From positions 310,001 through 374,000 of the forward strand of contig CAWIYY010000003.1 of NCBI GenBank assembly GCA_963840435.1: a stretch of DNA of 64,000 bases, read 5' to 3'. Origin of the DNA: Bog-473 sp963840435. GTDB lineage: Bacteria > Actinomycetota > Acidimicrobiia > Acidimicrobiales > RAAP-2. Position 1 is the first letter of the stretch, and every line of letters starts with the position of its first letter. The notes beneath the pieces are model-generated. The model worked only from the letters and a program-made list of their open reading frames with translations, was not told the DNA's origin and did no database searches. Below are positions 16,272 to 24,572 of the stretch, in pieces. The position numbers were made by a program, and so were the translations under genes.

Positions 16272-17723
16272 TCAGTTGCTCAGGAAATCTCCCAGGTTCT
16301 CAGCGACCTGCATCGCCGTGGGTTCTACGCTGAACGCGCTCTCCGCCCAGTTCACGCTCATCAAGACCGCCAGGCGTCCGCCGGATCTCCCTAAGTCGTC
16401 CCACGCGGCTCCTGAAGCGCCAAACCCCTCCGCGAACAATGTATTCGGCGTTGCGACACCAGTCAGAGTGCCCTCGTTATTTGGCGACCATGTCGTCAGC
16501 GCATTTGGGGTGTCTGAAAGTCCGTCGATGACACCGGTGTTCACTGGAATCTGGTCCACGCCGCCGCTGATGCCGGACACTGAGATCGAGGGCGAGACGA
16601 GAACTTGGACGATGTCGAGGACGGATTGATTGTCGAATTGATCTGCCAGGCCATAGTCACCACCGATGTAGACGCTTCCACCGGTTCGAACGAAGGATTC
16701 CAGAGTGTGCTCATCAGTGAGTGAGAGGTTCTCTGTGCCGTCCCACCAGATTTGCCCGTAGCCACTGAGGTCAGAGGGGAGTGTTGCGGTCCCCGGCAGG
16801 GCGGTGACATTGAGACCGATGGCACTGAGCGAAGTGCTCAGAAAGGAGAAGGAGGTGTAGTCGGCGTCTTGGTCGGGATCACCATTGCCAAGGATCAGCA
16901 CGTTGCTCTTATCGCCCACTCCGACGGCACCGGCGACAATGGTCGCGGTCCGGTCAGCGGGGACAAGAGCCTTAAACTGCTGGACCGCGTCATTGGTGAA
17001 CACGGCCACGTTGACCTGCGCAAGAGCAGCGGAAATGGCCTTTTTGAGGCTCCCCCCCATTTTGACACCCGTCGAGCTCGCCAGGCTCGCATCGATTGCG
17101 CCCACCTCGGCGAGGAGTTTCGAATTGCACGAAGCGGTCTTTGCGGCGTTCGGGTGTGCTCCGAGGCACGAGAAGTAGTTCGCGTTCTCTGACGTCCACG
17201 CTTTGTCCGCTGATTTGAGCGGGCCCGCGTATCCGACTATTCCGACCGGCAGAGAGCCGCCAACCAACGACAGCGTCTCTGAAAGTTCCTGTTGCTTCTC
17301 TGAGGCCACCACTGCGGTGAAGGACCCGGGATCGGGCCCGTAGGTAACCGCTTGCTGGTCATCTGGGCCGATTACTTGGTCGCTCTCGACGGAATTGAAG
17401 AGGTCAGTCGCGAACGGGGCACTGCTTGTTGGCGAAATTGCCCCCAACACGAGGCCGCCTGAGCTCTTCATCGTGAGGACCAGATTGTTCAAGAGAGTGT
17501 TCTGGATCTCCAGCGAGCCCGGTGATCCAGAACAGTTCATCGGAAAGGAAGCGGACGCGTTGACGCGAGCGTCACCGCCGCACTGGGCGACGGCAGCTTC
17601 CGATGCAGATTGCGAGGCGCCTTGACTGAACGGAATTGCAGCGCCCAGCAATGTGATCAGGAACGTCAAGGCGAGTGGAACCAATCGCGAAAAGGTCTCA
17701 CTCTTTCGTGGTGACTGCCCCAT
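16272..17723 (-). CDS. Large secreted protein with a glutamine-amidotransferase-like domain
   Basis: ATG 17723 gives about 483 residues beginning MGQSPRKSETFSRL, followed by a hydrophobic signal segment (VPLALTFLITLLGAAIPFS). The first part contains cysteines (AVAQCGGDAR ... MNCSGSPGS) and an alpha/beta region around VGIVGYAGPL and VAVFTNDAVQQF. The second part starts NVLILGNGDPDQDADYTSF, continues with LPSDLSGYGQIWWDGTENLS, and has FVRTGGSVYIGGDYGLAD. That order (ILxxG, a beta strand ending WWD, LxxFVxxGGxxxIGGD) is typical of the ThuA/DUF4350-like class I glutamine-amidotransferase fold. No catalytic Cys is evident at the nucleophile elbow, so it may bind rather than hydrolyse. The last 100 residues resemble a surface-associated beta domain. 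Unknown role outside the cell. Confidence 0.65.
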   Translation of the reverse strand: MGQSPRKSETFSRLVPLALTFLITLLGAAIPFSQGASQSASEAAVAQCGGDARVNASASFPMNCSGSPGSLEIQNTLLNNLVLTMKSSGGLVLGAISPTSSAPFATDLFNSVESDQVIGPDDQQAVTYGPDPGSFTAVVASEKQQELSETLSLVGGSLPVGIVGYAGPLKSADKAWTSENANYFSCLGAHPNAAKTASCNSKLLAEVGAIDASLASSTGVKMGGSLKKAISAALAQVNVAVFTNDAVQQFKALVPADRTATIVAGAVGVGDKSNVLILGNGDPDQDADYTSFSFLSTSLSAIGLNVTALPGTATLPSDLSGYGQIWWDGTENLSLTDEHTLESFVRTGGSVYIGGDYGLADQFDNQSVLDIVQVLVSPSISVSGISGGVDQIPVNTGVIDGLSDTPNALTTWSPNNEGTLTGVATPNTLFAEGFGASGAAWDDLGRSGGRLAVLMSVNWAESAFSVEPTAMQVAENLGDFLSN

Positions 17724-17884
17724 TTTCCCCCTCACCTGTCCCTCCGCATCCCTCTCGGTGTTGCAACGCAAGTTAGTAACGTCAGGATGCGCAGGTCAAC
17801 AAACGGGTTCCTGCCGGCTGCTTTTCTGACTCGCACGGGTATCTCCCGCTTCCGCTTCAGCATGTGATTTCACCCGTGATGTAG

Positions 17885-18187
17885 CGAGTTGCGTGGCGCG
17901 GGGCGAACCGTTTGCAGCTGTCGGACCCATCCACTCGGCAGCGGGTGTCGACCGGTGGACCTCGGGACGACAGGCGCGGTCGTCACGGGGTCGGTCTCTA
18001 TCGAGCAGACAGTTGGGGAGAACTTGACCGACTCTTGGGAGCTCTGCCGCTGCAGGAATGGATGCATGTGTCGATCACGACACTCGTGCAACATCCGAAC
18101 GATCCGGCGAGGACTCGAGCGACCGTTAATGGTTGTGTTACAACGTATTGCACAACGACCAAGGCGCCAATCTGGAGAACATGGTGA
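17885..18187 (+). pseudogene. Muconolactone delta-isomerase-like fragment
   Basis: After a stop at 17882 the plus strand reads on through GANRLQLSDPSTRQRVST, then GVGLYRADSWGELDRLLG, ALPLQEWMHVSITTL and QHPNDPA. The latter half matches the muconolactone-isomerase fold (GLWxADDxxELxxxLxxLPLxPWMxVxVTPLxxHPNDP). The first 30 or so residues, with the MEFLVR-type strand, are missing, and the tail after HPNDPA runs into the next gene's start. It is therefore a truncated gene unless the 5' end is hidden by an error. In ortho-cleavage of aromatics this enzyme isomerises muconolactone. It is followed by a DUF3237 gene and an SDR, together a small aromatic- or lactone-type cluster. Confidence 0.5.
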
Positions 18188-18657
18188 GCACACGGCTTCC
18201 CGAACCTCGCCTGACGAAGGTCCTCCGTTTGGATGCAACACTGGGTCAGGCCCTCGATGTCGGGAGCGTGGCCCAGGGGCGACGCCGAATCGTCCCCCTG
18301 ACCGGGGGAACATTCGCCGGCCCTGAACTAAGCGGCAGGCTCCTCCCCGAAGCCAGCGCCGATTGGCAGATCGTTCTCGAGGACGGCACAGCGGTCGGAG
18401 ACATTCGCTGCATATTGCAGACCGATCAGGGTGACCTGTTGTATGTCCGATCACAGAGCGTGCGTCACGGTAGCGCGGACGTTCTCGCTCGTCTCGGTCG
18501 TGGCGAGGAGGTCGACGCAAGTGAGTACGTCTTCCGCACCTCGACGCAGATCGAGACCGCGGCACCAGAAATCGACTGGCTCAACAAAGGCGTGTTCATC
18601 AGCGTCGGCGGACGCCAGCCTGGAGGCGTGAGCTACGAAATTTACCTCGTCGAATGA
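18181..18657 (+). CDS. DUF3237 family protein
   Basis: ATG 18181 (or GTG 18184) starts a 158-residue protein. It begins EPRLTKVLRLDATLGQALDVG and continues with RRIVPLTGGTFAGPELSG, LLPEASADWQIVLEDG and RCILQTDQGDLLYVRSQ. These are the conserved blocks of the DUF3237/UPF0311 family (GxRxIxPxxGGxxxGPxLxGxxLPGGxDWQ ... DGTxxLDxRYxLxTDDGxxIxVxNxG). The family forms a beta barrel and recurs next to aromatic and terpenoid catabolic genes, but its biochemical role is not established. It overlaps the downstream SDR start by four bases (ATGA), so the two are translationally coupled. Confidence 0.8.
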   Translation: MVSTRLPEPRLTKVLRLDATLGQALDVGSVAQGRRRIVPLTGGTFAGPELSGRLLPEASADWQIVLEDGTAVGDIRCILQTDQGDLLYVRSQSVRHGSADVLARLGRGEEVDASEYVFRTSTQIETAAPEIDWLNKGVFISVGGRQPGGVSYEIYLVE

Positions 18658-19397
18658 ACGCATCGCGTGGCTCTCGGAATCCGGGCTCTCTCCCCTCGAA
18701 CCGGAAGGTCGCGATCATCACTGGGGGCTCGCAGGGCATTGGCGCCGGACTCGTCTCAGGTTTCCGACGAGAGGGGTATGCGGTCGTCGCCACCTCGCGT
18801 TCGATCGGCTCTGCCGACGAGGACAACTACCTCACAGTGAGAGGTGACATCGCCGACGATGAGACCGCTCAGAACGTCGTCGAGCAAGCCCTCAACCGGT
18901 TCGGGCGGATCGATTGCCTGATAAATGACGCAGGCGTGTTCATCGGCAAGCCCTTCACGGACTACACGCTTGACGACTATCTCCTGATCACGTCCGTGAA
19001 TCTGGCCGGATTCTTCCACCTGACCCAACGCGTCATCGGTCAGATGGTCACGCAAGGCAGCGGTCACGTGGTCAATGTCACGACGAGCCTCGTGGACAAT
19101 CCCGACAGCAAGCGGCCCGCCGCGCTTCCAGCTCTCACCAAGGGCGGGCTGGCCGCCGTTACGCGCTCGCTTGCGATTGAATACGCGTCACACGGGATTC
19201 GGGTGAACGCCGTCGGGCTGGGTGTCATCAGGACGGGTGGCGACCCCTCCTCCTATGCGGGTATGGCTGCGCTTCACCCGCTGGGGCGTCTTGGCGAGAT
19301 TGGCGACGTGGTCGACGGGGTCCTCTACCTTGAGCGTGCCACGTTTGTCACCGGAGAGATCCTCCACATCGACGGGGGCCAAGCCGCTGGGTACTGA
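18654..19397 (+). CDS. SDR-family oxidoreductase with a substituted catalytic tyrosine
   Basis: The 247-residue protein has the SDR cofactor loop TGGSQGIGAGL at about residues 23-33, the acidic RGDIADDET, the NDAG motif (CLINDAGVF), and the C-terminal RVNAVGLGVIRTG and DGGQAAGY. The catalytic YxxxK should lie just before the KGG helix. There the sequence is AALPALTKGGLAAV, so the usual Tyr is Pro while the Lys remains. The active-site Ser is probably in NVTTSL. A subgroup of SDRs with AALxxLTKGGL is known, so the change may be family-wide. Short-chain dehydrogenase chemistry should be checked before being assigned. Co-transcribed with DUF3237 through an ATGA overlap. Confidence 0.85.
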   Translation: MNASRGSRNPGSLPSNRKVAIITGGSQGIGAGLVSGFRREGYAVVATSRSIGSADEDNYLTVRGDIADDETAQNVVEQALNRFGRIDCLINDAGVFIGKPFTDYTLDDYLLITSVNLAGFFHLTQRVIGQMVTQGSGHVVNVTTSLVDNPDSKRPAALPALTKGGLAAVTRSLAIEYASHGIRVNAVGLGVIRTGGDPSSYAGMAALHPLGRLGEIGDVVDGVLYLERATFVTGEILHIDGGQAAGY

Positions 19398-19592
19398 CCC
19401 GTGGTGTCGGGAGCTGGACAGACCATTGCCCACCCGAGCTTCGTTCTCGAGCCTGGGAGAGGCACAGACCACGGGTCTTACGTAATCTTCGGCTGGTAGC
19501 AACAGGACCATGCGGATCCAATGGTGCGCTCTGAGCCTGCGGGAGCAAAGAAGAGGTCTCATTGGGTTTGACTGCAGACTGAGGGAGTCTTG

Positions 19593-21509
19593 ATGGCCCA
19601 CACAATTCGTCATTTCACCGGGGCAGCCAAGCCGGGCGCGCCCAATGATCGTGGTCCTGCGCCAGCAGGGCCTCCTCCGCCCCGCTGGCGGATGTGGCTT
19701 TTGCCGGCAGGGCTCTTCCTCACGTTGCTGCTGTTCCTGATTCCTCACACGTCAGGTACCACGACCAAGAACTTCACCTACTCGAAGTTCTTGGTCGAAG
19801 TGACCTCCGGTGACGTCCGGACAGCGTCGGTGAATCCGGGCGGCGCCATCACCGGCACGCTCAAAGGGGGCGATGACTACACGAGCCAGATTCCCACGGC
19901 CATCGTCGACAACCAACTCGCCCCGACCTTGAAGGCCCACAACGTCGACGTGACCGGGGTCGGACAGGGCTCAGCTCTTCTGACCGATCTTCTCTCCTTC
20001 CTTCCCCTGCTGCTCTTCATCGCTTTCTTCATCTGGATCGGGCGGCGCAACGCCAAGCAGTTGGCCGGCGGGATCATGGGCTTCGGGGGGTCAAAGGCCA
20101 AGGTCTACGACGAGGACAAGCCCGCGACTCGCTTTTCTGACATCGCCGGCTACGAAGGATCCAAAAGAGAGGTGGCCGAAGTCGTCGATTTCTTGCGCAA
20201 TCCCGAGCGTTACGCCCGGGCGGGCGCCGTCGGGCCCCGAGGGGTGCTCATGGTCGGTCCACCTGGAACGGGCAAGACCCTCATGGCCCGAGCTGTGGCG
20301 GGGGAGGCGGGTGTGCCGTTCCTCGCGCTGACCGGGTCGAGTTTCGTCGAGCTGTTCGTCGGGGTGGGGGCGTCGCGAGTGAGGGATCTCTTCGCGGATG
20401 CCCGCAAACGGGCCCCTTCGATCATCTTCATCGACGAAATCGACGCCATCGGTCAGCGCCGAGGCGGCTCTGCGTTCGGCTCCAACGACGAGCGGGAACA
20501 AACGCTCAACCAGCTCCTGGCCGAGATGGACGGTTTCGACCCCACGACGGGTGTGGTCGTCATGGCAGCCACCAATCGCCCCGAAGTTCTCGATCCGGCG
20601 CTGCTTCGCCCGGGTCGCTTCGACCGTGAGGTGGAGATACCGCTTCCCAACCAGGCGGAACGGGCCGCCATCCTGGCCGTGCACGTCCAGGGCAAGCATC
20701 TCGCACCCGATGTCGATTTCAACGCCGTGGCCCGGGCCACCCCTGGATTCTCGGGGGCGGATCTGGCCAACCTGATCAACGAAGCAGCCATCGTGGCGAT
20801 CCGCGACAACCGCGAAATCATCGAAGCCAGAGACATCGACGAAGCCAGGGACCGCGTCCTGCTCGGCCGGCGTGACGCGTCCAATGCCCTTCTCCCCGAG
20901 GAGAAACGGTCCGTAGCCATTCACGAATCAGGGCACGCGCTCGTTGCGTTTCTCTCGGAGCATGCGGATCCGGTCGCCAAGATCACGATCCTGCCCGCCG
21001 GGCGGGCACTGGGAGTCACCGAGCAGCTCCCGGTCGATGAGCGACACCTCTATTCGGAGAGCTATCTGCTCGACTCCTTGGCCGTCCGCCTCGGAGGCCG
21101 CGCCTCGGAGAACCTGGTCATCGGTGAGGCCTCGACCGGAGCGGCCAGTGACCTGGCCAGTGCCACGATGTTGGCGATCAAGATGGTGACGGAGTGGGGC
21201 CTGTCTCCTCGGCTCGGACCTGTCGGCTACGGGTCCGAACAGGCGTCCCAGCAGGCCGGTCTCCCATTCGGCCAGGAGCGACCCTACGCCGAGGGCACCC
21301 AGCAGATCGTCGACCAGGAAGTCAGCCGCCTCCTCACAGAGGCCGAGGAGCGGGCCCGTGTACTGCTGAGCGACAACCGAGATGCGCTCGATGCCGTCAT
21401 CGCCGCTCTTCTCGAGAAAGAGACGATTTCCGGGGACGACCTCACCGAGATCGTCATGCGGAGCCAGCGTGCCGCCGAAGGACGACCGTCGGCTATAGGC
21501 ACCAAATAG
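19593..21509 (+). CDS. ftsH: ATP-dependent zinc metalloprotease FtsH
   Basis: The ATG at 19593 has GAGGGA a few bases upstream. The 638-residue protein has a first membrane helix at about 35-52 (MWLLPAGLFLTLLLFLIP), a periplasmic part of about 75 residues, a second helix at about 127-148 (LTDLLSFLPLLLFIAFFIWIG), and then the AAA domain. Walker A (GPPGTGKT) is at about 221, Walker B (IIFIDEIDAI) and the second region of homology (ATNRPEVLDPALLRPGRFDR) follow, and the zinc motif HESGH lies at about 444. All hallmark residues are present. FtsH degrades misfolded membrane proteins and short-lived regulators. The Pro-rich N-terminal cytoplasmic stretch and atypical C-terminus suggest a secondary paralogue rather than the main ftsH, which usually sits near folE/hpt; this is inference from context. 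Confidence 0.95.
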   Translation: MAHTIRHFTGAAKPGAPNDRGPAPAGPPPPRWRMWLLPAGLFLTLLLFLIPHTSGTTTKNFTYSKFLVEVTSGDVRTASVNPGGAITGTLKGGDDYTSQIPTAIVDNQLAPTLKAHNVDVTGVGQGSALLTDLLSFLPLLLFIAFFIWIGRRNAKQLAGGIMGFGGSKAKVYDEDKPATRFSDIAGYEGSKREVAEVVDFLRNPERYARAGAVGPRGVLMVGPPGTGKTLMARAVAGEAGVPFLALTGSSFVELFVGVGASRVRDLFADARKRAPSIIFIDEIDAIGQRRGGSAFGSNDEREQTLNQLLAEMDGFDPTTGVVVMAATNRPEVLDPALLRPGRFDREVEIPLPNQAERAAILAVHVQGKHLAPDVDFNAVARATPGFSGADLANLINEAAIVAIRDNREIIEARDIDEARDRVLLGRRDASNALLPEEKRSVAIHESGHALVAFLSEHADPVAKITILPAGRALGVTEQLPVDERHLYSESYLLDSLAVRLGGRASENLVIGEASTGAASDLASATMLAIKMVTEWGLSPRLGPVGYGSEQASQQAGLPFGQERPYAEGTQQIVDQEVSRLLTEAEERARVLLSDNRDALDAVIAALLEKETISGDDLTEIVMRSQRAAEGRPSAIGTK

Positions 21510-21651
21510 CCTCGTCTCGAGCGTTGCCAGGCCCTTCGCTCTCAGCGACTGGTGGGATGTGGCGCGACAGGAAGAAGGTGAGGTCTCTTTCGACCCGAGG
21601 AGACGGGTCAAGGACTTCAGTGCCATCGCGCCCGACCCTTAGGCTGAAGGC

Positions 21652-21801
21652 ATGGCCGACCAATACCGAGTCCTTCGGGTCCCGCAGGACATTGCAAAGC
21701 TCGAAGCAGACCTCAATAAGCACGCTGCGGACGGTTTCCAGTGGGTGGCCCAAATACAGGCAGGTCACCTGCCCGCGATCGTGCTGAGGAAGCCCGGCTG
21801 A
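21652..21801 (+). CDS. DUF4177-like small protein
   Basis: ATG 21652 gives a 49-residue protein, MADQYRVLRVPQDIAKLEAD followed by LNKHAADGFQWVAQIQ and a short IVLRKPG end. The pattern of a short strand, an amphipathic helix with LExxLNxxAxxGWxxV, and a final strand is that of DUF4177 and related domains. Function unknown. It lies tail to tail with the response regulator at 21806. Confidence 0.65.
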   Translation: MADQYRVLRVPQDIAKLEADLNKHAADGFQWVAQIQAGHLPAIVLRKPG

Positions 21802-21805
21802 GAGG

Positions 21806-22456
21806 TCACTCAACTGTCTTCGTCTGACGCCGATGATCGCCAAGGATTCCCTGTCCTGCGATTGCCACGGCTTGTGCGCGATTCCGTACGTCGAGTTTGG
21901 CGTATAAGTGGCGAAGTTGCGTCTTGACCGTGTTCTCACTGATGTAGAGATGCTCGCCCAGTTCACGGTTGGTCATCCCGGTCGGCAGCAACGAGAGAAG
22001 CTCGCTTTCTCGCTCGGTGAGGCCGATGTTGCGTCCGGGCCACTGCAGCGCCTGATCCATCACTGCGTGATGCGACCTCTGGGTGAGAACGACACGCTCA
22101 CCCCGCGCAGCCGCCTTGATCCCGGCGAGGATCTGCTCTCGCGGAAGGGATTTGGAGATAAACCCTTCTGCACCACCACTCAGAGCGTGACGTACCGCTT
22201 GCGGCTGGTCGGAAAAGCTGAACACCACTATGACGCCATTGCTCGGGTCGGAGCTGAGCGAGTGCACTCGCTCACTCAACGTGGAGAGCTCCCCATAAGT
22301 GTCGAGCAATGTGACGTCAATGCGCTGCCGAGGCTTCTTGCGCACAGCAATCTCAATGACGTGGATCTCGGGTTCACTGAACTGGAGGAGTGAGCGAAGT
22401 CCTTCGAGGACGATCGTGTAGTCGTTGACGAGCGCAACCGTGATCGGTTTGGCCAC
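21806..22456 (-). CDS. NarL/LuxR-type response regulator
   Basis: The 216-residue protein starts with a receiver domain (MAKPITVALVNDYTIVLEGL, acidic residue in LVNDY). The phosphoacceptor is probably the Asp in VTLLDTYG, followed by VVFSFSDQPQAVRHAL and the conserved Lys in GFISKSLP. The second half is a LuxR domain (LTERESELLSLLPTGMTNRE ... SENTVKTQLRHLYAKLDVRN). The receiver's acidic pocket looks reduced: only one Asp where two are usual, so it may respond without phosphorylation. No histidine kinase gene lies nearby, making it an orphan. ATG at 22456. Confidence 0.85.
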   Translation of the reverse strand: MAKPITVALVNDYTIVLEGLRSLLQFSEPEIHVIEIAVRKKPRQRIDVTLLDTYGELSTLSERVHSLSSDPSNGVIVVFSFSDQPQAVRHALSGGAEGFISKSLPREQILAGIKAAARGERVVLTQRSHHAVMDQALQWPGRNIGLTERESELLSLLPTGMTNRELGEHLYISENTVKTQLRHLYAKLDVRNRAQAVAIAGQGILGDHRRQTKTVE

Positions 22457-22815
22457 CGCCGCAGTCTAGGGATCAGCCATCCAGCAAGAATCACCTATTC
22501 GGGTGATTGACCGTTCACCGACTGCCAACGAACATGGTGACGTCGCAGCACGCCATCCCCGGAAGCGGCACTCGTTGGCAGAGTGTGGGAGACGTTGCGG
22601 CGGACGATCAGGCGGCGTACGAAGAGAGGATTCATCGCGGCCAAAGAGACTGCGGTGGGTGTGAGAGTGACGAGGAGTCCAGTTCCAAGAATGCACAGGC
22701 GTCCTTGACCCCGAATGCAGACCGGGACGCAACAGTTGCGTGGCCATGAGGCGAGGGGAGCAGGCAACGCTGCTGGCAGGTATTTCCATAATGGGATGTT
22801 GGAGAGGATCGTGAC
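22457..22815. other. Intergenic, no gene recognised
   Basis: The 359 bases between the response-regulator start and the small membrane protein show short open frames without coding character and no RNA-like structure that I can see. Both flanking genes are transcribed outward, so this is a divergent promoter region. Confidence 0.5.
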
Positions 22816-22977
22816 GTGGGCCTGATTTTGCTTGTCTTATTGGTGGTAGTGATCTTTGCGGGAGCCGGTTTCGCACTGCACGTGCTGTGGATCGTTGCGG
22901 CGCTGTTTCTTGTCCTGTGGCTGCTCGGGTTCGTCATGGCAGGCGCCGATCACAGTTGGTATCGCGTCAAGAGGTGA
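22816..22977 (+). CDS. Small hydrophobic membrane protein
   Basis: A GTG at 22816 opens a 53-residue protein with two membrane helices separated by a histidine: ILLVLLVVVIFAGAGFAL, then VLWIVAALFLVLWLLGFVMA, and a short basic tail ending YRVKR. It resembles the Lmo0937-like family of tiny stress-induced membrane proteins, but the length and sequence are too short for certainty. GAGAGGATC a few bases upstream could serve as the ribosome site. Confidence 0.6.
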   Translation: MGLILLVLLVVVIFAGAGFALHVLWIVAALFLVLWLLGFVMAGADHSWYRVKR

Positions 22978-23152
22978 TCCGTGCTCGTGCGAATCTTTGG
23001 CTGGCGGGGTTTCTGGACGGGAATGCCGCACAGAATCCTTGCCGGCGGCGCTCGCGGCAATCGCGCGCCGGCGACGGTCGGAGTACGGAGCGGATCGTGA
23101 CGACGTGTCGGGTGATTCTTGGCGACGCCCGAACGCCGGCTGAGGAGGAGCA

Positions 23153-23719
23153 ATGCCTCTGAGGAACTCCACGTACTCTGCAGAAGTCGGCGGGATCGAG
23201 TCTGATCAGTGGTGGTGCGACGGGAGCGCCTACGAGCGACGGAAGTCGGCCGTGGCCATCGCCTGCCTCCCGCGGATGCGCTATCGCTCGGCGTTCGAGG
23301 CTGGTGGCTCAGCGGGAATCTTCACCGAACTCCTGGCCGTCCGATGCGACCGGCTTGTCTCGAGCGATATCGCGCCTCCTGCACAGTATCCAGCTGCACC
23401 TCAGGTCGGGATTGAGGGTGACGCAGTCCAACGAGGTCGCTCCATAGGGCAACAATGGCCGTCGGGACAGTTCGACCTCATTGTCCTCAATGAGGTCGCA
23501 TGTCGCCTCGACAAGAAGGATTTGCGCCGAGTGGCGTCATGCATCTCGGAATCGACCGCATGCGCTGCCCATGTCGTTGCCGTGCATGCTCATGGCCCGA
23601 CGAACGCTCCGATGAGCGCCGAGCGGATCCACGAACTTATCGCAGAGACCCCAGGGCTGATCACGGTCGTACACCACATCGATGAGGAGTTCGTTCTCGA
23701 TGTCTGGGAGCGCTGCTGA
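23153..23719 (+). CDS. NodS-like SAM-dependent methyltransferase
   Basis: ATG 23153 follows GAGGAG by five bases. The 188-residue protein contains DQWWCDGSAYERRKSAVAIA and LPRMRYRSAFEAGGSAGIFT, the opening of the NodS family (YExxKxxxxLAxLPxxRYxxAxExGCSxGxLTxxLA). RCDRLVSSDIAP follows, then FDLIVLNEVACRLDKKDL. NodS N-methylates the amino sugar of Nod factor; bacterial relatives outside rhizobia modify other acyl- or sugar-amines. The SAM loop AGGSAG departs slightly from the usual GCGxG. No PIG-L deacetylase or glycosyltransferase partner lies next to it, so it is an orphan. Confidence 0.75.
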   Translation: MPLRNSTYSAEVGGIESDQWWCDGSAYERRKSAVAIACLPRMRYRSAFEAGGSAGIFTELLAVRCDRLVSSDIAPPAQYPAAPQVGIEGDAVQRGRSIGQQWPSGQFDLIVLNEVACRLDKKDLRRVASCISESTACAAHVVAVHAHGPTNAPMSAERIHELIAETPGLITVVHHIDEEFVLDVWERC

Positions 23720-23858
23720 CACGAGGCGGGGGCGTCAAGGGGGTGACGAAGGATCTGGCCCCGGGGTGGTCCTGCTTTTGAACGACGACCGTCTTGTTTC
23801 TCGGCGGTCTGCGGTCTTCAGCGAACGCGCCGGAGTTCCACCACATGGCGTGGAGCGA

Positions 23859-24272
23859 TCAGGTCTCGCGCTCCATGCTCTGTACGTCGAAGTAGACCGG
23901 AAGCAAATACTTGACATAGAAGGCATGCACCGTCAGGCCCGGGTACTTCAGGTCCTCGTAGCGAATGATCTTCACCCGGTCGTCCTTCTCCGCGTAGCGC
24001 TCGCATTCCTCGAGGAGGTGATCGACCTCTTCTCTGCTGTCTTGCAGGAGCCCCAGGTGGTCGTAGCCGGGTGCGGATATTGGCTTGTCGCTTTCGGCCA
24101 GGAGGATGAACTGGTCCGGATCGGGCAAGAGGAGGTGACACAGTTGACCCACGACCTCGGTGTCGGACCCCTTCCAACCGAAGATTGAACCGTAGAAGGC
24201 ATCGACCTCTTCTCGGAAGTCGACGGTCAGCGTTCCGCGGGGCAGGGTCAGCTCCATGTGATTGAAACGCAT
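23859..24272 (-). CDS. VOC-superfamily (glyoxalase/bleomycin-resistance-like) protein
   Basis: ATG 24272 with GGAGAGGAG upstream opens a 137-residue protein. It starts MRFNHMELTLPRGTLTVDFR, then FYGSIFGWKGSDTEV, LLPDPDQFILLAESD and GYDHLGLLQDSREEVDHLL. The end has YEDLKYPGLTVHAFYVKYLLP. The first His-containing strand, the FYxxxFGW helix and the DHLG strand match one beta-alpha-beta-beta-beta module pair of VOC enzymes. Metal ligands would be the His in the first strand, the His in DHLG and an acidic residue late in the chain. VOC proteins act as dioxygenases, isomerases or drug-binding proteins; the activity cannot be predicted here. Confidence 0.75.
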   Translation of the reverse strand: MRFNHMELTLPRGTLTVDFREEVDAFYGSIFGWKGSDTEVVGQLCHLLLPDPDQFILLAESDKPISAPGYDHLGLLQDSREEVDHLLEECERYAEKDDRVKIIRYEDLKYPGLTVHAFYVKYLLPVYFDVQSMERET

Positions 24273-24572
24273 CGAACACTCCTCTCCGTTGTGGTGCCAC
24301 GAGACTACGTCCGTTTGCCCCGCCTCGACCGATGTGGCTTGCCACCTGCCTCTGCCCTTCTTCCTCGAAGGGCGCACACCGCGAGCGACAGCGACGAGGA
24401 TGCCTGAGTCGGCCGGGTCTGCGATGGCGACGGCCAGTACTGGTCTGCTCCAGGCTGTTGGACGAAGCGCAGCTCTGTTCCCACCACCCCTCGGCCTACG
24501 GCCCATCCTGAGTCTGGCTTCCCGGCGGAGACTAGGTTTCAGCCGACACCGAACGGGAAGGGGCATCCACCC

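Noticed and set aside
20091..21626. Minus-strand frames opposite ftsH
   Set aside because: ftsH is intact with every catalytic motif; the opposite frames have no coding signature.
22978..23152. 39-residue frame after the hydrophobic protein
   Set aside because: It is Arg/Gly-rich without pattern, and its end overlaps the NodS-like leader.
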